DNA from: Pseudopyrenochaeta lycopersici
Lineage: Eukaryota > Ascomycota > Dothideomycetes > Pleosporales > Pseudopyrenochaetaceae
Length of the DNA: 64,000 nucleotides
NCBI GenBank assembly: GCA_003313425.1
Contig: NHZP01000029.1
Location: 248,001-312,000, forward strand
Reading direction: 5' to 3'
Positions 20,676-31,677 of this stretch are shown one piece after another; positions within the stretch are counted from its first letter, which is position 1; each line of letters opens with the position of its first letter. The position numbers and the translations under genes were made by a program. The notes beneath the pieces were generated by a model. It was given only the letters and a program-made list of their open reading frames with translations, did not search any database and had not been told where the DNA came from.

Positions 20676-21055
20676 TCGTGTGCTCTGAGAGCTTTGGAAG
20701 CGCTGCTGGGTTGTTCACAAATAGTGCTATTATATCAAAGGCCTTAAGCAAAGACCCATGGCATTACTAACCAAATTGCAGGATGAAATGGAAAGGCTTG
20801 ACTGATTGTAGGTGGACGATTCCAGATGAAAGGACGATTGAATCAGACAGGAGCAAATCCCAAGGCTGTGCAAGTCTTGGCTAGGTAGCCACGTGAACGA
20901 CACATTCAATGATTCAGAGCAGGCTGGGTGGCTTGCCAAGGCAGACCATTCCCCTTGCTCTCAGCTGAACGCAACCGTTAGTTGAGGCAACTCTGGAGTA
21001 TGTACACCATTGATTTATGCTCTGAGAACAACACAGACCTCCATCCCTCAAAAAC
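20676..21055. other. Intergenic, HET gene promoter side
   Basis: About 380 bp holding the 5' flank of the disrupted HET gene and the 3' flank of the transporter at 21056. No gene is seen. Confidence 0.5.
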
Positions 21056-22675
21056 CTACAGCGCATATCTAAACTCGCGGTTCTCCAAATCCGTCAGGTC
21101 CAAAAACTCGTGGTTCTCCTCAACCTTGTAATTCTCACCCTTCGCCTTTTTTTCTTCGTTTCGAAGGCGATTCCTTCGCACGAATACCCACCGCATCAAC
21201 ACTAAATCACACGTGATAAGGAAGTAAAGGATTACGATTGACGCCTTAGCCGGCAGGTATCTTGGCGCATCTCGTGCTTGGAACGTCTGTGGAGAAATAA
21301 TGTTTCCGATCGTATAGGCAATAGTGCCGATGACAGAGACGGTGACCTTTTTCGTCGAGCCAGCAACATTAGAGGCTTGCAGCCCAAGAATAGTGGTCCA
21401 ACCAATGGGTATACCGCCGGAAAGATAATATCCAATAAGCGCAGGTACCTTATTCGTCGTTGCCATGAGTATTGCGCCAATAATGGCTGGTATGTGCACA
21501 GCGATGCAAGCATATAGTCTTTGGTCCGTCTTCATGGCAATCCATGTTCCACCGACCAGCGCGACGATCTCATATGCTCCCAGAGGTGTGACAAGCAAAA
21601 GCGACTCCTTCGATGTGTAGCCCATTCCTTTGACGAGGATATTGCCAAATGACGTTGCAATGGAATTTGGGATGTTTGCTGCGAAAATCCAGAATGCGTA
21701 CAACCAGGTCATAGGATCCACAAGTGCTTCCCGAAATTGGTCCCATTTGAAAGTCCTGCTGCCAATTCCCTGCTCATTTCCGCGAATGCGTTCAATGTGG
21801 AGGCCCTTCTCCTCCGCTGTCAAAAAGCCTGCAAACTCGGGCGAGTCAGGCATGATGAACCAGAAGCTGACACCAATGACCGCAGTCAGCAGACCAAGAA
21901 ATAGAAAGATGACCTGCCATCCTCTGAGTGCTGCATTCGGGTCGCTACCGACATGAGTTGAGACACCATATGCAAAATAGCCTCCGAACATCTGCGCGGC
22001 ACCGCATACAGAGAACCAGATACCTACACGGAAGGCTTGCTCCTTGCGAGTGTACCATTGTGACGTGAATATGACCCACGCTGGAACGACTGCTGCTTCT
22101 GCAGCGCCCAGAAGGAAACGACACGCGAGAAGAGAAGCATACGATTTGCATGCTGCAAGCGAAGCAAGAACAGCACCCCAGATCGTTACGTTGACGGCAA
22201 CATACTTTGCAAGCGGGAAGAGTTGTATAAGGCGAATAGTTGGAAACTCGAATGCAAGCTGCCTGTGTTAAGCGTCAGCATTCACCCTCTGCACAACAGA
22301 ATAATGAACGTACCCAAAGAAGAAAATTGAAGCCACCCAATTGAACTGGTTTCCATGCAATCCAGTGTCTTGGATTATGCCTGTGACACTCGCGTACGAG
22401 ATCGAAGTCTTGTCTATGTATTGAAGGAAGTAAACGATGCATATAAGAGGCATAATATGAAGGTCAATCTTCCGGAGTAGGCGTTTGTCGGTTTCAGCAT
22501 CGATAGGCCGACGTACACCTACCGTCTCTTTGAGTAGATTGAGAGCGGCATCTGCGCCGGATTTTGTAGTCTTTGGAGTCTGATGCTGAACCGGTGTTGT
22601 ACCCGACTCATGACTGGTTCTCATAGGATCTTTTTCGCTTACAAAAGGCGGTGGTATTTGCAAGGTGTCAGCCAT
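21056..22675 (-). CDS. MFS permease, Dal5-like anion:cation symporter (copy 1)
   Basis: Exons 22314-22675 and 21056-22262 give 522 residues. The opening RKIDLHIMPLICIVYFLQYIDK, DKTSISYASV and the first cytoplasmic loop are typical of the Dal5/Tna1/allantoate permease family. About twelve hydrophobic segments follow, with RFLLGAAEAAVVPA at TM4-5, a long central loop (about residues 270-310) and a charged C-terminal tail. Family members carry organic anions such as allantoate, ureidosuccinate, nicotinate or biotin precursors; the substrate here is not predictable. The start is ATG 22675; a frame extension to 22699 begins with TTG and is rejected. The intron GTACGT...ACAG rejoins FFFG to QLAFEFPT. 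Confidence 0.9.
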
Positions 22676-24015
22676 GTCTGTCGGTGTTGCGAAGCTCAAA
22701 AAAACGTTGCCGAGGAAAGTTCATTATCAGTTCGCAGATGTAAATATACTTCCATCGCCTCTACAGTTCTGGCTAAGAGCGAACCGTGGACCCATTCTTA
22801 TCAATGGTGCCATCCTCAGGTTTTCACAGCTTCCGTTTTTTCAATCCGTTTATGACCTAGAAGACCAGTCCCGGGCGATGGATCCTCGAAGACCCAGTTT
22901 TCTGAATGATTTTCGACAGGATACGAGGTAAGGCTGACAGCGATGGTTTGTTCGATGCTTGACCGTTCAAGAGCACGCCATAGGATGCCGGACATTGGTT
23001 ATCGCACCTTACTGCCCTTGGCTTAGAATGGCCCATTAAGCATACCACACAATCACGGTCACTCCGATATTGCATGATTTTTCTAACAAGTTGTGTTGCG
23101 GGATGGTGCCATGCTACTGGATGTTTGGTGGGCGTGGGGTGCTATGTGCAGTGTCCTGATCAGCAATCGAAGCCAACGGTAAGCATATTCAATGATCTTC
23201 ATCAGTGATAAGAATATCGTGCAGAATTGGTTACCACATTGAAGGAATTCATAGACCAGCATTCAACGACACTTTCCTAATGGATTGGATCGATGAAGGT
23301 CAACAACGACAGAATGCACGGTATAATACTTGAGGAAGCCATGACGATCACGCAGAAGCTTAACAAATGTAAGCATGTATGAACGCAATGAGACCTGAGT
23401 AGCCATGTAAATTAGGCAGCCAGGTCAATTAAACGCTCACGGTGTCATTCTTGGAACATTATTATATAAGCCTATATCGACGTTGGATCGATTCGAATAA
23501 GCGTGACAATGTGGTTCCTGGATACAAAATCATGGTCTCAGCTGAAAGAAAGCGTGAGAGTATCATCAGACTCTTCGTGCAAGTAACTAGTCATCGTAGC
23601 TATATTTACCGAAGCCGAAACATCGCATTCAAAGACTTTTCTATTTAGCGATTGCTGCTTCCAGGTGTAGTAGCATGTTTGTATAAGGTCATGAAGGGTA
23701 GATCGGTGGTGAATAATACCCTTGGTACGATTGTGGCGAATATGATTGCTTCTTCGCAGCATTATATAGGGGAATGTTGGTATTGTGAGGAAAGAGACAG
23801 CTGAGCAGAGAATTTCGCGAAGATCGCGCTTGCACGTGTCTCGCTAACCGCGATCCATCATCCTTGCATCGCCCCTAACCCCCTTCGTTCAACTTCACCG
23901 CAATCCATCCATCAATGTTGACTTGAACCTAACAAATCCCGAAATGCCCTGCTACGACTTTCGAATGCGGCAATAACATGACTAAATCATCACACATACC
24001 TAAGATCCAGAGGAA
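22676..24015. other. Intergenic, two divergent promoters
   Basis: About 1.3 kb between divergent genes (permease and deacetylase). Only short, unconserved open frames are present. I see no RNA gene or repeat. Confidence 0.5.
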
Positions 24016-24816
24016 ATGCCTCGTCCCTCGCTCCGTCTCCTTCGCCTGCCGACTAGCCGCGCCCGTCGGCGCCGCCTATTCACCATGTTGCTCGCTCTCT
24101 TCACTGTTTTAACCTTTGTAACGCCATTCTATATCATTTATAAGCCGCCAAACCTCTTGATCCGGTACTTCCAGCACCGCTGGCCGGATGTATTGTGGCA
24201 CGTGCCTTTGTCGAAAGAGGAAAAAGTCATCGCCTTAACCATCGATGACGCGCCTTCCCAATTTTCTGGAGAAATCGTAAAGGTTTTGCAAGAGAACGAT
24301 GCGAAAGCGACTTTCTTCGTCATCGGGGGACAGGTACAGGGTAGAGAAGGCTTTTTAGAGGATGTCGTAAGAGCAGGAAATGAATTGGGGAATCATGCTA
24401 TGCACGACGAACCGTCGCGATCTCTGAAGCCAGAGACGCTCAAAGCGGAGCTCACAGAAGTTGAGGGCTACATTAATGCAACATACACGGCTCTGAACCT
24501 ACCAGATCCACCACGCTATTTCCGCCCCGGCTCAGGTTTCTTCAGCAGTCGTATGCGAAAGCAGGTTGAAGAGATGGGATATCGACTCGTGCTAGGTAGT
24601 GTATATCCGCATGATCCACAGATTTCATATCCTTCGGTCAATGCCCGCCACATTCTGAGTATGGTACGTCCTGGCAGTATTATCATCTGTCACGATCGAC
24701 GAAGCTGGACAGCGCCCATGTTGAGGAAAGTCCTACCTGAATTAAGAAGGAGAGGGTACAAGGTGACCACAGTGTCGGGGTTGCTGGAAGTAGCCGCAAA
24801 AAACAAGGCAAGCTGA
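24016..24816 (+). CDS. Membrane-anchored polysaccharide (chitin-type) deacetylase, CE4 family
   Basis: A single exon of 266 residues. A highly basic N-terminus (RLLRLPTSRARRRR) followed by one hydrophobic segment (about residues 22-42) predicts a type II signal anchor. CE4/NodB motifs: TIDDAP (motif 1, base and metal Asp, about residues 75-80), GNHAMHDEPS (motif 2, metal His pair), RPGSGFFS (motif 3), and IICHD near the C-terminus (motif 5 His). Motif 1 has I instead of the usual F in TFDD, as in several fungal and animal relatives. Expected role: removing N-acetyl groups from chitin or related glycans in the secretory path or at the wall. Substrate not proven by sequence. Confidence 0.88.
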   Translation: MPRPSLRLLRLPTSRARRRRLFTMLLALFTVLTFVTPFYIIYKPPNLLIRYFQHRWPDVLWHVPLSKEEKVIALTIDDAPSQFSGEIVKVLQENDAKATFFVIGGQVQGREGFLEDVVRAGNELGNHAMHDEPSRSLKPETLKAELTEVEGYINATYTALNLPDPPRYFRPGSGFFSSRMRKQVEEMGYRLVLGSVYPHDPQISYPSVNARHILSMVRPGSIIICHDRRSWTAPMLRKVLPELRRRGYKVTTVSGLLEVAAKNKAS

Positions 24817-25049
24817 AGCCTGATTGTGACAACGTTTTCCAAAGTTGGCGTGAGCAGGATAGTTGCACCTCATAGCAAATGGCGTTTCTTTTTGCTCGGA
24901 TATCTTTTCAAAACGGAACTCAAGCCGGCGTTCAATCACAATATAGACCATATACCCCCACAACAGTATGGGAGCAATATATACAAAATCGGAAACGTAT
25001 TCGATTTATGCTATCTTTATTTGCAGTTTCACATCTTCTGGCATAAAGT

Positions 25050-25613
25050 CTAAAGAGGCTTCCTCAACGCACTCTTGAAGGGGATAATCTGCACCTTGCT
25101 AAAATCCCACACCTCGCCCTTGACATAGACATCCTTCTGCAACCGCTCCAAAACCTCCTCTTTTGTCTTGGCGCCGATGAGCATAGCGCTGCCCTTCATC
25201 TTCGGGGGATTGGTGTCGCCGGGGACAATGGGTTCTTCTAGCATAGCTCCTACATGGTTTACATTAGTATATGGTGTGGGACTATTTCTATGATGCGCCA
25301 ATGTGGGGAAGCATGGTGGATGGCTGTGAAAATATAACCAAGAAACGCAAAACATACCGCCCCACAGCCAGAAATCCTCTCTATCAGCCTTCAACCCTTC
25401 CAAATGCTCGCCCCGCACAGCTAGCCTCTTACTCAATGCGCCAGTATGATCGGGTAGAATGACAAGCCATTCCTGTAGCGGTGCGCTCGCGGATGCCATG
25501 GTGCGGTATATCGGCTGGTGAACAAGGTTCAAAGAATGTGGTGCGCTTCGAAGGATTGGGCGAGGAATAGACGCGGTAAGGGAGCGGCGGAATACTGGGC
25601 GAAGAGCGAGCAT
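25050..25613 (-). CDS. YCII-domain protein, probably mitochondrial
   Basis: Exons 25358-25613 and 25050-25249 give 151 residues. The N-terminus (MLALRPVFRRSLTASIPRP) is an Arg/Ser/Leu presequence; an internal ATG before ASASAPLQ (codon 39) could give a cytosolic form. The YCII fold is recognisable from EWLVILPDH, the RGEHLEGLK helix with the conserved His, and GEVWDFSKVQIIPF. The intron (25250-25357, GTATGT...CTAAT...GTAG) is 108 nt, a multiple of three, and has no in-frame stop, so retention would yield a 187-residue protein. I favour splicing because the join G-GAMLEEP matches the family. The function of fungal YCII proteins is unclear. Confidence 0.82.
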   Translation of the reverse strand: MLALRPVFRRSLTASIPRPILRSAPHSLNLVHQPIYRTMASASAPLQEWLVILPDHTGALSKRLAVRGEHLEGLKADREDFWLWGGMFCVSWLYFHSHPPCFPTLAHHRNSPTPYTNVNHVGAMLEEPIVPGDTNPPKMKGSAMLIGAKTKEEVLERLQKDVYVKGEVWDFSKVQIIPFKSALRKPL

Positions 25614-26250
25614 ATGTTGCTTTATAGCGTTGTTTGTATGGGGTGTGGGGTACTTGCGGGTTGGCTACTACGGATTTACCTTGGTATTAGCGGGAGAGAC
25701 CGGAATGCAATTGGAATAAGTTAATTGACGTACTGTGGAGCTTCCAATTGCCAACGGGGAAGAGGATACCAGGCGCGTTTTCTTGGGGCAGTGAGATACT
25801 CTTGTACTTGGTGAGGCGTGCAGCTCTACGTAGGGCGCGCAATGTGGGGGAGCCTGGGACATGTTTCGGAATTATGCCGCGGTCGACGGAGGGCGGATGG
25901 TTCGAAATGCACGAATAGGGGAGCGTCAATGCCGCAGACCACAATCAACAACATGGTGTTGGAAACCTACATGCATGTGAAGAATGTTAGGACTTTTGGG
26001 TTTCATGTATGCAGATAAGCGTTTCAAGTATGCAAAAAATGTCAATTCAGTACATTAATTAAGGCTAAAATAACCATATCCCGTTTCATGAACTCGTTCC
26101 TCCTCACGTAAACCAAGCATTCCAACATTAGACCTCCGACGCCGTGATGCATATATCCAAAGGTAGATGAAAGAATACAAGACAGTCGCCTGTCTCAATG
26201 ACCTCTATGATCGACCTGTACAGAACCCAATAAGCGTACGTGTTCACCAC
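25614..26250. other. Intergenic
   Basis: About 640 bp between the YCII gene start and the RNR stop. It holds the YCII promoter and RNR 3' flank; no coding sequence is supported. Confidence 0.5.
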
Positions 26251-29109
26251 CTAACCACTGCACATAATGCAAGCCTCGGGGTTGTCTATTGAGCAAGCGA
26301 GTGCGGCTTCAGCATAAATGTCGCCATCGCGTTCCTCGCTTTCGTCTTCGGCGTCCTCGCCTTGCTTGACTTTTGAGAGCACTTCTTCCTCTTGTGGCTT
26401 AGCGGTAGAATCAGAAGCAAGCAACTTGGGGCTATTGCCTTCTTCGACATCGGCTTTGAAAGGTTTGCTGGCAAGGGCGTTCTCCGTGAGAGCAGGTTTG
26501 TTCTCCGACGCTGGAGGTGGAGTAGCAACCGGTGTGGGCACACCATTAGACTCAGCGGCGCCATTTGGTGCCTTGGTCGCGTACATTGGTCTAGGGGCAG
26601 ACGCTGGAGTTTGCGAGGCATTGATGGGCATGTTCTGGAAACCAGGCTGCTTCCTTGTCTTGGGTAGAGCCCGGGCAACGTTCGTGTCGGCAACCTTGAG
26701 AGCTTCTTGGTCGACAGTGAACTGGATGGGGGCAGAGGCAGCCATGGTACGGAGATAGTACATGCCTGTCTTCAGACCAAGCTTCCAACCAGCAAAGTGC
26801 ATGGATGTAATCTTGCCCATGGTGGGCTCCTTCATGTGGATGTTCAATGATTGAGACTGATCGATGAAGGCACCGCGGTCGGCAGCCATCTGGATGATGG
26901 TTCGCTGCGAGATTTCCCAGACAGTCTTGTACAGCGTCTTTGTCTCCTCAGGAATGTTGGGAATCCTGGCAATAGAGCCACCCTCGGCAATGATGCGGTT
27001 CTTCATGTTCTCAGACCACAAGCCCATGTCAACGAGGTCCTTGAGAAGCCACGGGTTGACAACTTGGAACTCGCCGGCGAGCACGCGACGAGAATAGATG
27101 TTGGATGTGTAGGGCTCAAAACACTCGTTGTTGCCGAGAATCTGAGAGGTGGACGCCGTGGGCATGGGCGCAATGAGAAGAGAGTTGCGGACACCGTGTT
27201 GGGCAATCTTCTCCTTTAGGGATGTCCAGTCCCAGAGATCAGTGGGGGTGACATTCCACATATCATATTGAAGAATGCCTTGAGACACTGGCGAGCCCTC
27301 GTACGTCTGATAAGGACCAAGCTCTTTTGCGATGTCGCAAGAGGAGGTAAGGGCAGCGTGGTAGATGGTCTCAAAGATCTGGATGTTGAGCTTCTTAGCC
27401 TCTGGTGACTCAAATGGAAGACGCAGGGCGAGGAAAGCATCAGCAAGACCTTGCACGCCCATACCGATGGGCCGATGGCGGAAGTTGCTGCGGCGTGCTT
27501 CCTCGACGGGGTAGTGGTTGACTTCAATGATCTTGTTCAAGTTGCGGGTAACAACCTGAGTAACCTCATGCAGCTTTTGGAAATCAAACTCGCCACGCTT
27601 GAAGTCAACAAACGAGGGAAGAGCAAGAGAAGCCAAGTTGCAGACAGCGACCTCATCAGGGGCGGTGTACTCAATGATCTCAGTGCAGAGATTGGAGCTG
27701 CGAATGGTACCAAGGTTCTTCTGGTTGCTCTTGCGGTTGCAGGCATCCTTGTAGAGCATGAACGGATTACCAGTCTCCGTCTGAGCCTCGAGAATGGCAT
27801 ACCAGAGTTTCTGAGCACGCACTGTCTCGCGACCACGACCCTCCTTCTCATACCGGTGGTAGAGCTCCTCGAACTCTTCACCGTACACATCAGCCATGCC
27901 GGGTGCCTCATTGGGGCAGAAGAGTGTCCACTCGCCGTTCTCTTGGACACGCTTCATGAAGAGATCGGGGATCCACAGAGCGTAAAAGAGATCACGAGCG
28001 CGGACTTCCTCCTTGCCGTGGTTTTTGCGCAGGTCAAGGAAGCCGAAGACGTCGGCGTGCCATGGCTCGAGGTAGATAGCGAAGGCACCTGGGCGCTTGT
28101 TGCCACCCTGATCGACATAGCGAGCAGTATTATTGTAGACGCGGAGCATGGGAATGAGACCATTCGATGTTCCGTTCGTGCCACCAATGTAGGAGCCGGT
28201 GGCACGAATGCGGTGGACGTTGAGGCCAATACCGCCAGCGGTCTTGGAGATCAACGCACATGTCTTGAGGGTGTCGTAGATGCCGTCAATACTGTCTTCC
28301 TTCATGTCGATGAGGAAGCAAGACGACATCTGAGGAGATGGTGTGCCTGCATTGAACAGCGTCGGCGAGGCGTGTGTGAAGTATTTTTGCGACATGTAGT
28401 CGTATGTCTCAATGGCCTTTTCAATGTTCTCGCCATGAATGCCAACAGCCACACGCATCAGCATGTGTTGTGGGCGCTCGGCAACCTTGCCGTTTATGCG
28501 GAGGAGGTATGAGCGCTCGAGCGTCTTGAAGCCGAAGAACTGGTAGTTGAAGTCCCGGTCGTAGACAATGGCCGAGTTGAGCTCTTCAGCATGGTCCTGG
28601 ACGATCTTGTAGACGGAGTCCGAGATCATAGGTTGGCTCTTGCCGTTCTTGGGGTTGACATAGTTGTACAGGTCTGCGATGACGGCAGAGAACTGCTTCT
28701 TTGTCTGCTTGTGGAGATTCGACACGGCGATACGCGCGGCGAGGATGGCGTAGTCGGGATGTGTCGTGGTCATGTATGCGGCGGTCTCCGCAGCCTGCTA
28801 TCTATCAACATCTGACGACGCACAAGACGCGTAAGTGAACATACCAAGTCGTCTAGCTGGATGGTCGTCACGCCCTGGTACACGCCAGAGATGACCTTCA
28901 TTGTGATAGCGGCAGGGTCGACATGGTCTGGGTCGAGGCCATAACATAGCCTCGACACTCGTGCTGTGATCTTGTCGAACTGCACGCGTTCCTTGCGTCC
29001 ATCTGGGCGAGATATGTTAGTCGGGAGGACGACATGCAGCAGGATGCAGGGATTGAGCAGCAGCCCTGACTTGGAACGAGCTTTACTTACCACGCTTGAA
29101 GACGAACAT
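26251..29109 (-). CDS. RNR1: Ribonucleoside-diphosphate reductase large subunit (class I)
   Basis: Exons 29091-29109 (19 nt), 28845-29002 and 26251-28794 give 906 residues. The protein makes deoxynucleotides from NDPs with a small R2 subunit in the cytosol. The ATP-cone begins [18 protein letters not shown]. Active-site residues align with yeast and human numbering: Cys218 (SCFLI), Asn427-Cys429-Glu431 (SNLCTEII) and Cys444 ([12 protein letters not shown]). The C-terminal redox pair is Cys901-x2-Cys904 in EACIMCSG, after a Pro/Ala/acidic linker of about 130 residues that is longer than in animals. Introns at 29003-29090 and 28795-28844 fall within the ATP-cone coding part. The promoter holds two MluI cell-cycle boxes and is shared with the bL17m gene. 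Confidence 0.97.
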
Positions 29110-29206
29110 GTTGGATGAAAGGAAGTATGGGGGTATCTGGGTATATGGAGGGGAGAAGAGTGTGGAGAGAGACGCCTGGAGGGGTGGGTGGTGCACTTAA
29201 GTACGG

Positions 29207-29212
29207 ACGCGT
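29207..29212. promoter_or_regulatory. MluI cell-cycle box (ACGCGT), proximal to RNR1
   Basis: Palindromic ACGCGT about 98 bp upstream of the RNR1 ATG. In yeasts this is the binding site of the Mbp1-Swi6 (MBF) complex, which drives G1/S expression of RNR genes. Confidence 0.55.
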
Positions 29213-29246
29213 CGAAAAAGCGTGGAAAACAGTCAATGCACGCGCA

Positions 29247-29252
29247 ACGCGT
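29247..29252. promoter_or_regulatory. MluI cell-cycle box (ACGCGT), distal
   Basis: A second ACGCGT, in AACGCGTT context, 40 bp from the first and about 138 bp upstream of the RNR1 ATG. The pairing strengthens the case for a functional site. Confidence 0.55.
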
Positions 29253-29439
29253 TGCTTGGTCAGAACCCCGGCCAAAAAGCTAAAGTGGTTGCATGGCGCG
29301 CATGGGCGTCGGCGAAACGTACCCCGGCTCCCGAACTTTTTCGAGAGCCTCAGGTATCGGAGGGCTGCACGACACGACCGCCGCATCAAGGCCGCTTTCT
29401 CCTCTTCTCTGTCTTTGTTAGCATCAATTGCTCGTCATC

Positions 29440-30234
29440 ATGGCGGGTGGTCACATGAAATACCGCCACCTCAGTCGGTCGTCGTCGCATCGTCAAGCGC
29501 TCCTGCGAAACCTCGTCACATCGCTCTTCAAGCACGAATCAATAGCAACAACATGGCACAAGGCGAAAGAAGCACAGCGGCTGGCGGAGAAGCTTGTAAC
29601 TCTCGGGAAGAAGAACACAGAAGCAACGCGGCGGAGGGCGCACCAGATCTTCTACGTACGATAGCAAGGACCTCGGCGATGACCACGCACTAATAGACAT
29701 TAGGAACCAAATGAAATGGTACCCAAACTTTTTGGTCCTATAAGAGAGCGCTATGCGAGCAGGCCTGGTGGCTACACACGCGTCCTGCGCATCGAGCCGA
29801 TGAAGGAAGACCAGGCAGAATCAGCCATTCTTGAACTCGTTGACGGACCCAGAGACATGCGCTTCGCCATGACTGCGAAGACTCTGGCGCGGTTGAGACC
29901 AGAACAAAAATTCAACGAGAAGGTTGCGAGCCACGTGAAAAAGGTCACGCAATTCCGAGAGGATGGCGTGGAGGACCTACGAGAGATGGTCGAGCGGATG
30001 CGCGTAGAGCAGAAGAACGGCATGGACGACAGGATATTACCACCACCCAGGAAGGTCTACCCAGAAATCAAGATGAAGAGAGAAATGCACTACTTTGAGG
30101 ATGTGGACAACCACAAGTTCCCAAACCGCTTGTCGAAGAAAAAGAGCGTGACAGAGCTGGTGGAACACGAGCCGGTGGAGAAGGTCCGAGAGGAGCAAAT
30201 AGACTCGCCGCCAACAACTAAACAAACAGTATAA
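29440..30234 (+). CDS. MRPL8: Mitochondrial large ribosomal subunit protein bL17m
   Basis: Exons 29440-29655 and 29704-30234 give 248 residues. The bL17 core is clear: KYRHLSRSSSHRQALLRNL, then LVTSLFKHESIATTWHKAKEAQ and LAEKLVTLGKK, followed after the intron by LFGPIRERYASRPGGYTRVLR. The fungal protein has a long basic and acidic C-terminal extension (about residues 130-248) relative to the bacterial protein of about 125 residues. The start is the ATG at 29440; an upstream in-frame TTG is not used. The intron is GTACGA...CACTAAT...TTAG and joins HQIFY to EPNEM. It acts in the mitoribosome; the divergent RNR1 neighbour shares the promoter. Confidence 0.93.
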
Positions 30235-30442
30235 GGCAGCTGTACTAAATATGTAATATATGAATGTCCGCCTATTGAGCAATACCCAAATGACTGCCAT
30301 TGAATTTTGAGACAGCGAACGGAGCTTGCTACTGTTCCCCCTACGTTCATTCGTACAGCCTTTAGAACGCTTTCATATTATCGCCGGGTATACAAGCCCT
30401 TGAAAGTATAAATACATGGAATTATAATCATCTCAAAGCCCC

Positions 30443-31025
30443 TTATTCAGCCTTCGTGAACACGCCGTCTTGATAGTCGACGACTAGCGCCTTTTCTACC
30501 ACGGCCGCCGCCGCTTCTTTAAATGCTTGGTGAACGGGATCTTCGTTCACGTAATAATCTCGATCCTCGTTTGAAAAAAATTGCAGCACGAATGCGTGAC
30601 TAATCCCGTTCTAGCGGAGACGGTCAGCACATCTAAGTGTCTTGCATCGACATGACCGTATATGCCTTACCTGCAGGTTCTCGATGGAAATATCTTTCCC
30701 ACCTGATATCGAAATGATATATGGCCTCCGTGTGCTCGGATGAACACAAGCCTTCTTCAACCCAAAGAACTTGGAAGTGATCTTGTGCAATCTTAGTGGC
30801 TATGCCCACATTATGTCATGCTCCACATACCTCCTTGATGGCAAACGGGCTTGTGCCATCCTTGAACTGGAACAACACGATATGCGTGGTATACGGTATG
30901 ATGGGACCATATGGCCCAAAAAAGTACCCTGCAAGCGATTGCCCCACAGTCTTCGAGAACAGAATGAGGCCAAAGGCGAGCACAACGAAGAGTAAAAGCC
31001 CAAAGGCCTTCTTAGGTATCATCAT
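30443..31025 (-). CDS. Dabb (stress-responsive A/B barrel) domain protein with N-terminal membrane anchor
   Basis: Exons 30831-31025, 30671-30781 and 30443-30610 give 157 residues. Residues about 8-25 (GLLLFVVLAFGLILF) form one membrane segment, then the Dabb domain starts at THIVLFQFKDGTSPFAIKE and ends with the family's HAFVLQFFSNEDRDYYVNEDPVHQAF and VVDYQDG strand. Splice joins at 30830/30782 and 30670/30611 keep the frame and restore that order. ATGs at 31025 and 31022 are adjacent; an extension to 31049 begins with TTG. Dabb domains form dimeric barrels; some are enzymes in secondary metabolism, others are stress proteins, and this one has no cluster context. The antisense frame 30796-31521 is a shadow. 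Confidence 0.85.
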
Positions 31026-31677
31026 CCCGGTTGGTGGAATCTCTAACAATTGCGTGAAAGTGTTCAGGCCCCGTCAATCGCGTCCAAGAGGGTCAGTCGA
31101 AGATACCGTGATAAGGCGCAACGGTCGCGACACGAACACGACGAGGCTTGATGACTACATGCTGGCCCCCCGTTGCGCGCAGAACCGAAAACTGTACTCT
31201 TGGATTGCACGTGAGGTGGGGATGCGAGCACTAGCCTATCAGGTCCAAACCGCCGGAATTGCAAGTCTCGAACACCGTGGCCCGAGCTCAAGCTGCTTCC
31301 CGATCGGTGACGTACCTGAAAGTTGCGGTAATCCACGGTACAGAATCACGTCGAAACGCATGACCAGGACGGGCAATTTCATCATGCGAAACGATGGCGG
31401 CGCACTGTCCAGACTTACTCCAAGGCAAGAGCAGAACAAGCGCTGTCGACTTGCCCGCATCGAGATGGCTGAGCTCCATTTTGTTACGCGATTGGTGGAG
31501 AGCTTGGCACCATTTACCTGACGTCACAAAGTGTCAGGTGCAGGTCGTCGCTGCGGCTGGCGAGTACAAAAGCATCGTGTCTTCCTTGTCTTCTGCTACC
31601 ATCAGACACTTGCCAGTTACCCGACTTTGACCAATTCACACCGTCACGTTCATCTACAAGCACATCTTTCCATCACA
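31026..31677. other. Divergent promoter region
   Basis: About 650 bp between the Dabb gene and the plus-strand membrane protein gene. It contains long but unconserved open frames on both strands and no RNA gene I can support. Confidence 0.5.

Larger units (their letters stand above)
29110..29439. promoter_or_regulatory. Bidirectional promoter between RNR1 and mitochondrial bL17
   Basis: 330 bp separate the two divergent start codons. It carries two ACGCGT boxes, closer to RNR1. No other gene fits here. Confidence 0.6.

Noticed and set aside
13814..20939. Two independent HET genes flanking a transposon
   Set aside because: The 5-bp duplication and exact frame joining across the element show that they are halves of one gene.
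11860..24816. Secondary-metabolite gene cluster around the esterase, transporter and deacetylase
   Set aside because: No PKS, NRPS, terpene synthase or tailoring enzymes are present; the neighbours look unrelated.
27451..28512. Long open frame (353 codons) on the plus strand inside RNR1
   Set aside because: It is antisense to the conserved RNR catalytic domain and arises from its codon bias; no family resemblance.
30796..31521. 241-codon plus-strand frame
   Set aside because: It overlaps the first exon of the Dabb gene antisense and then the divergent promoter; composition is not protein-like.
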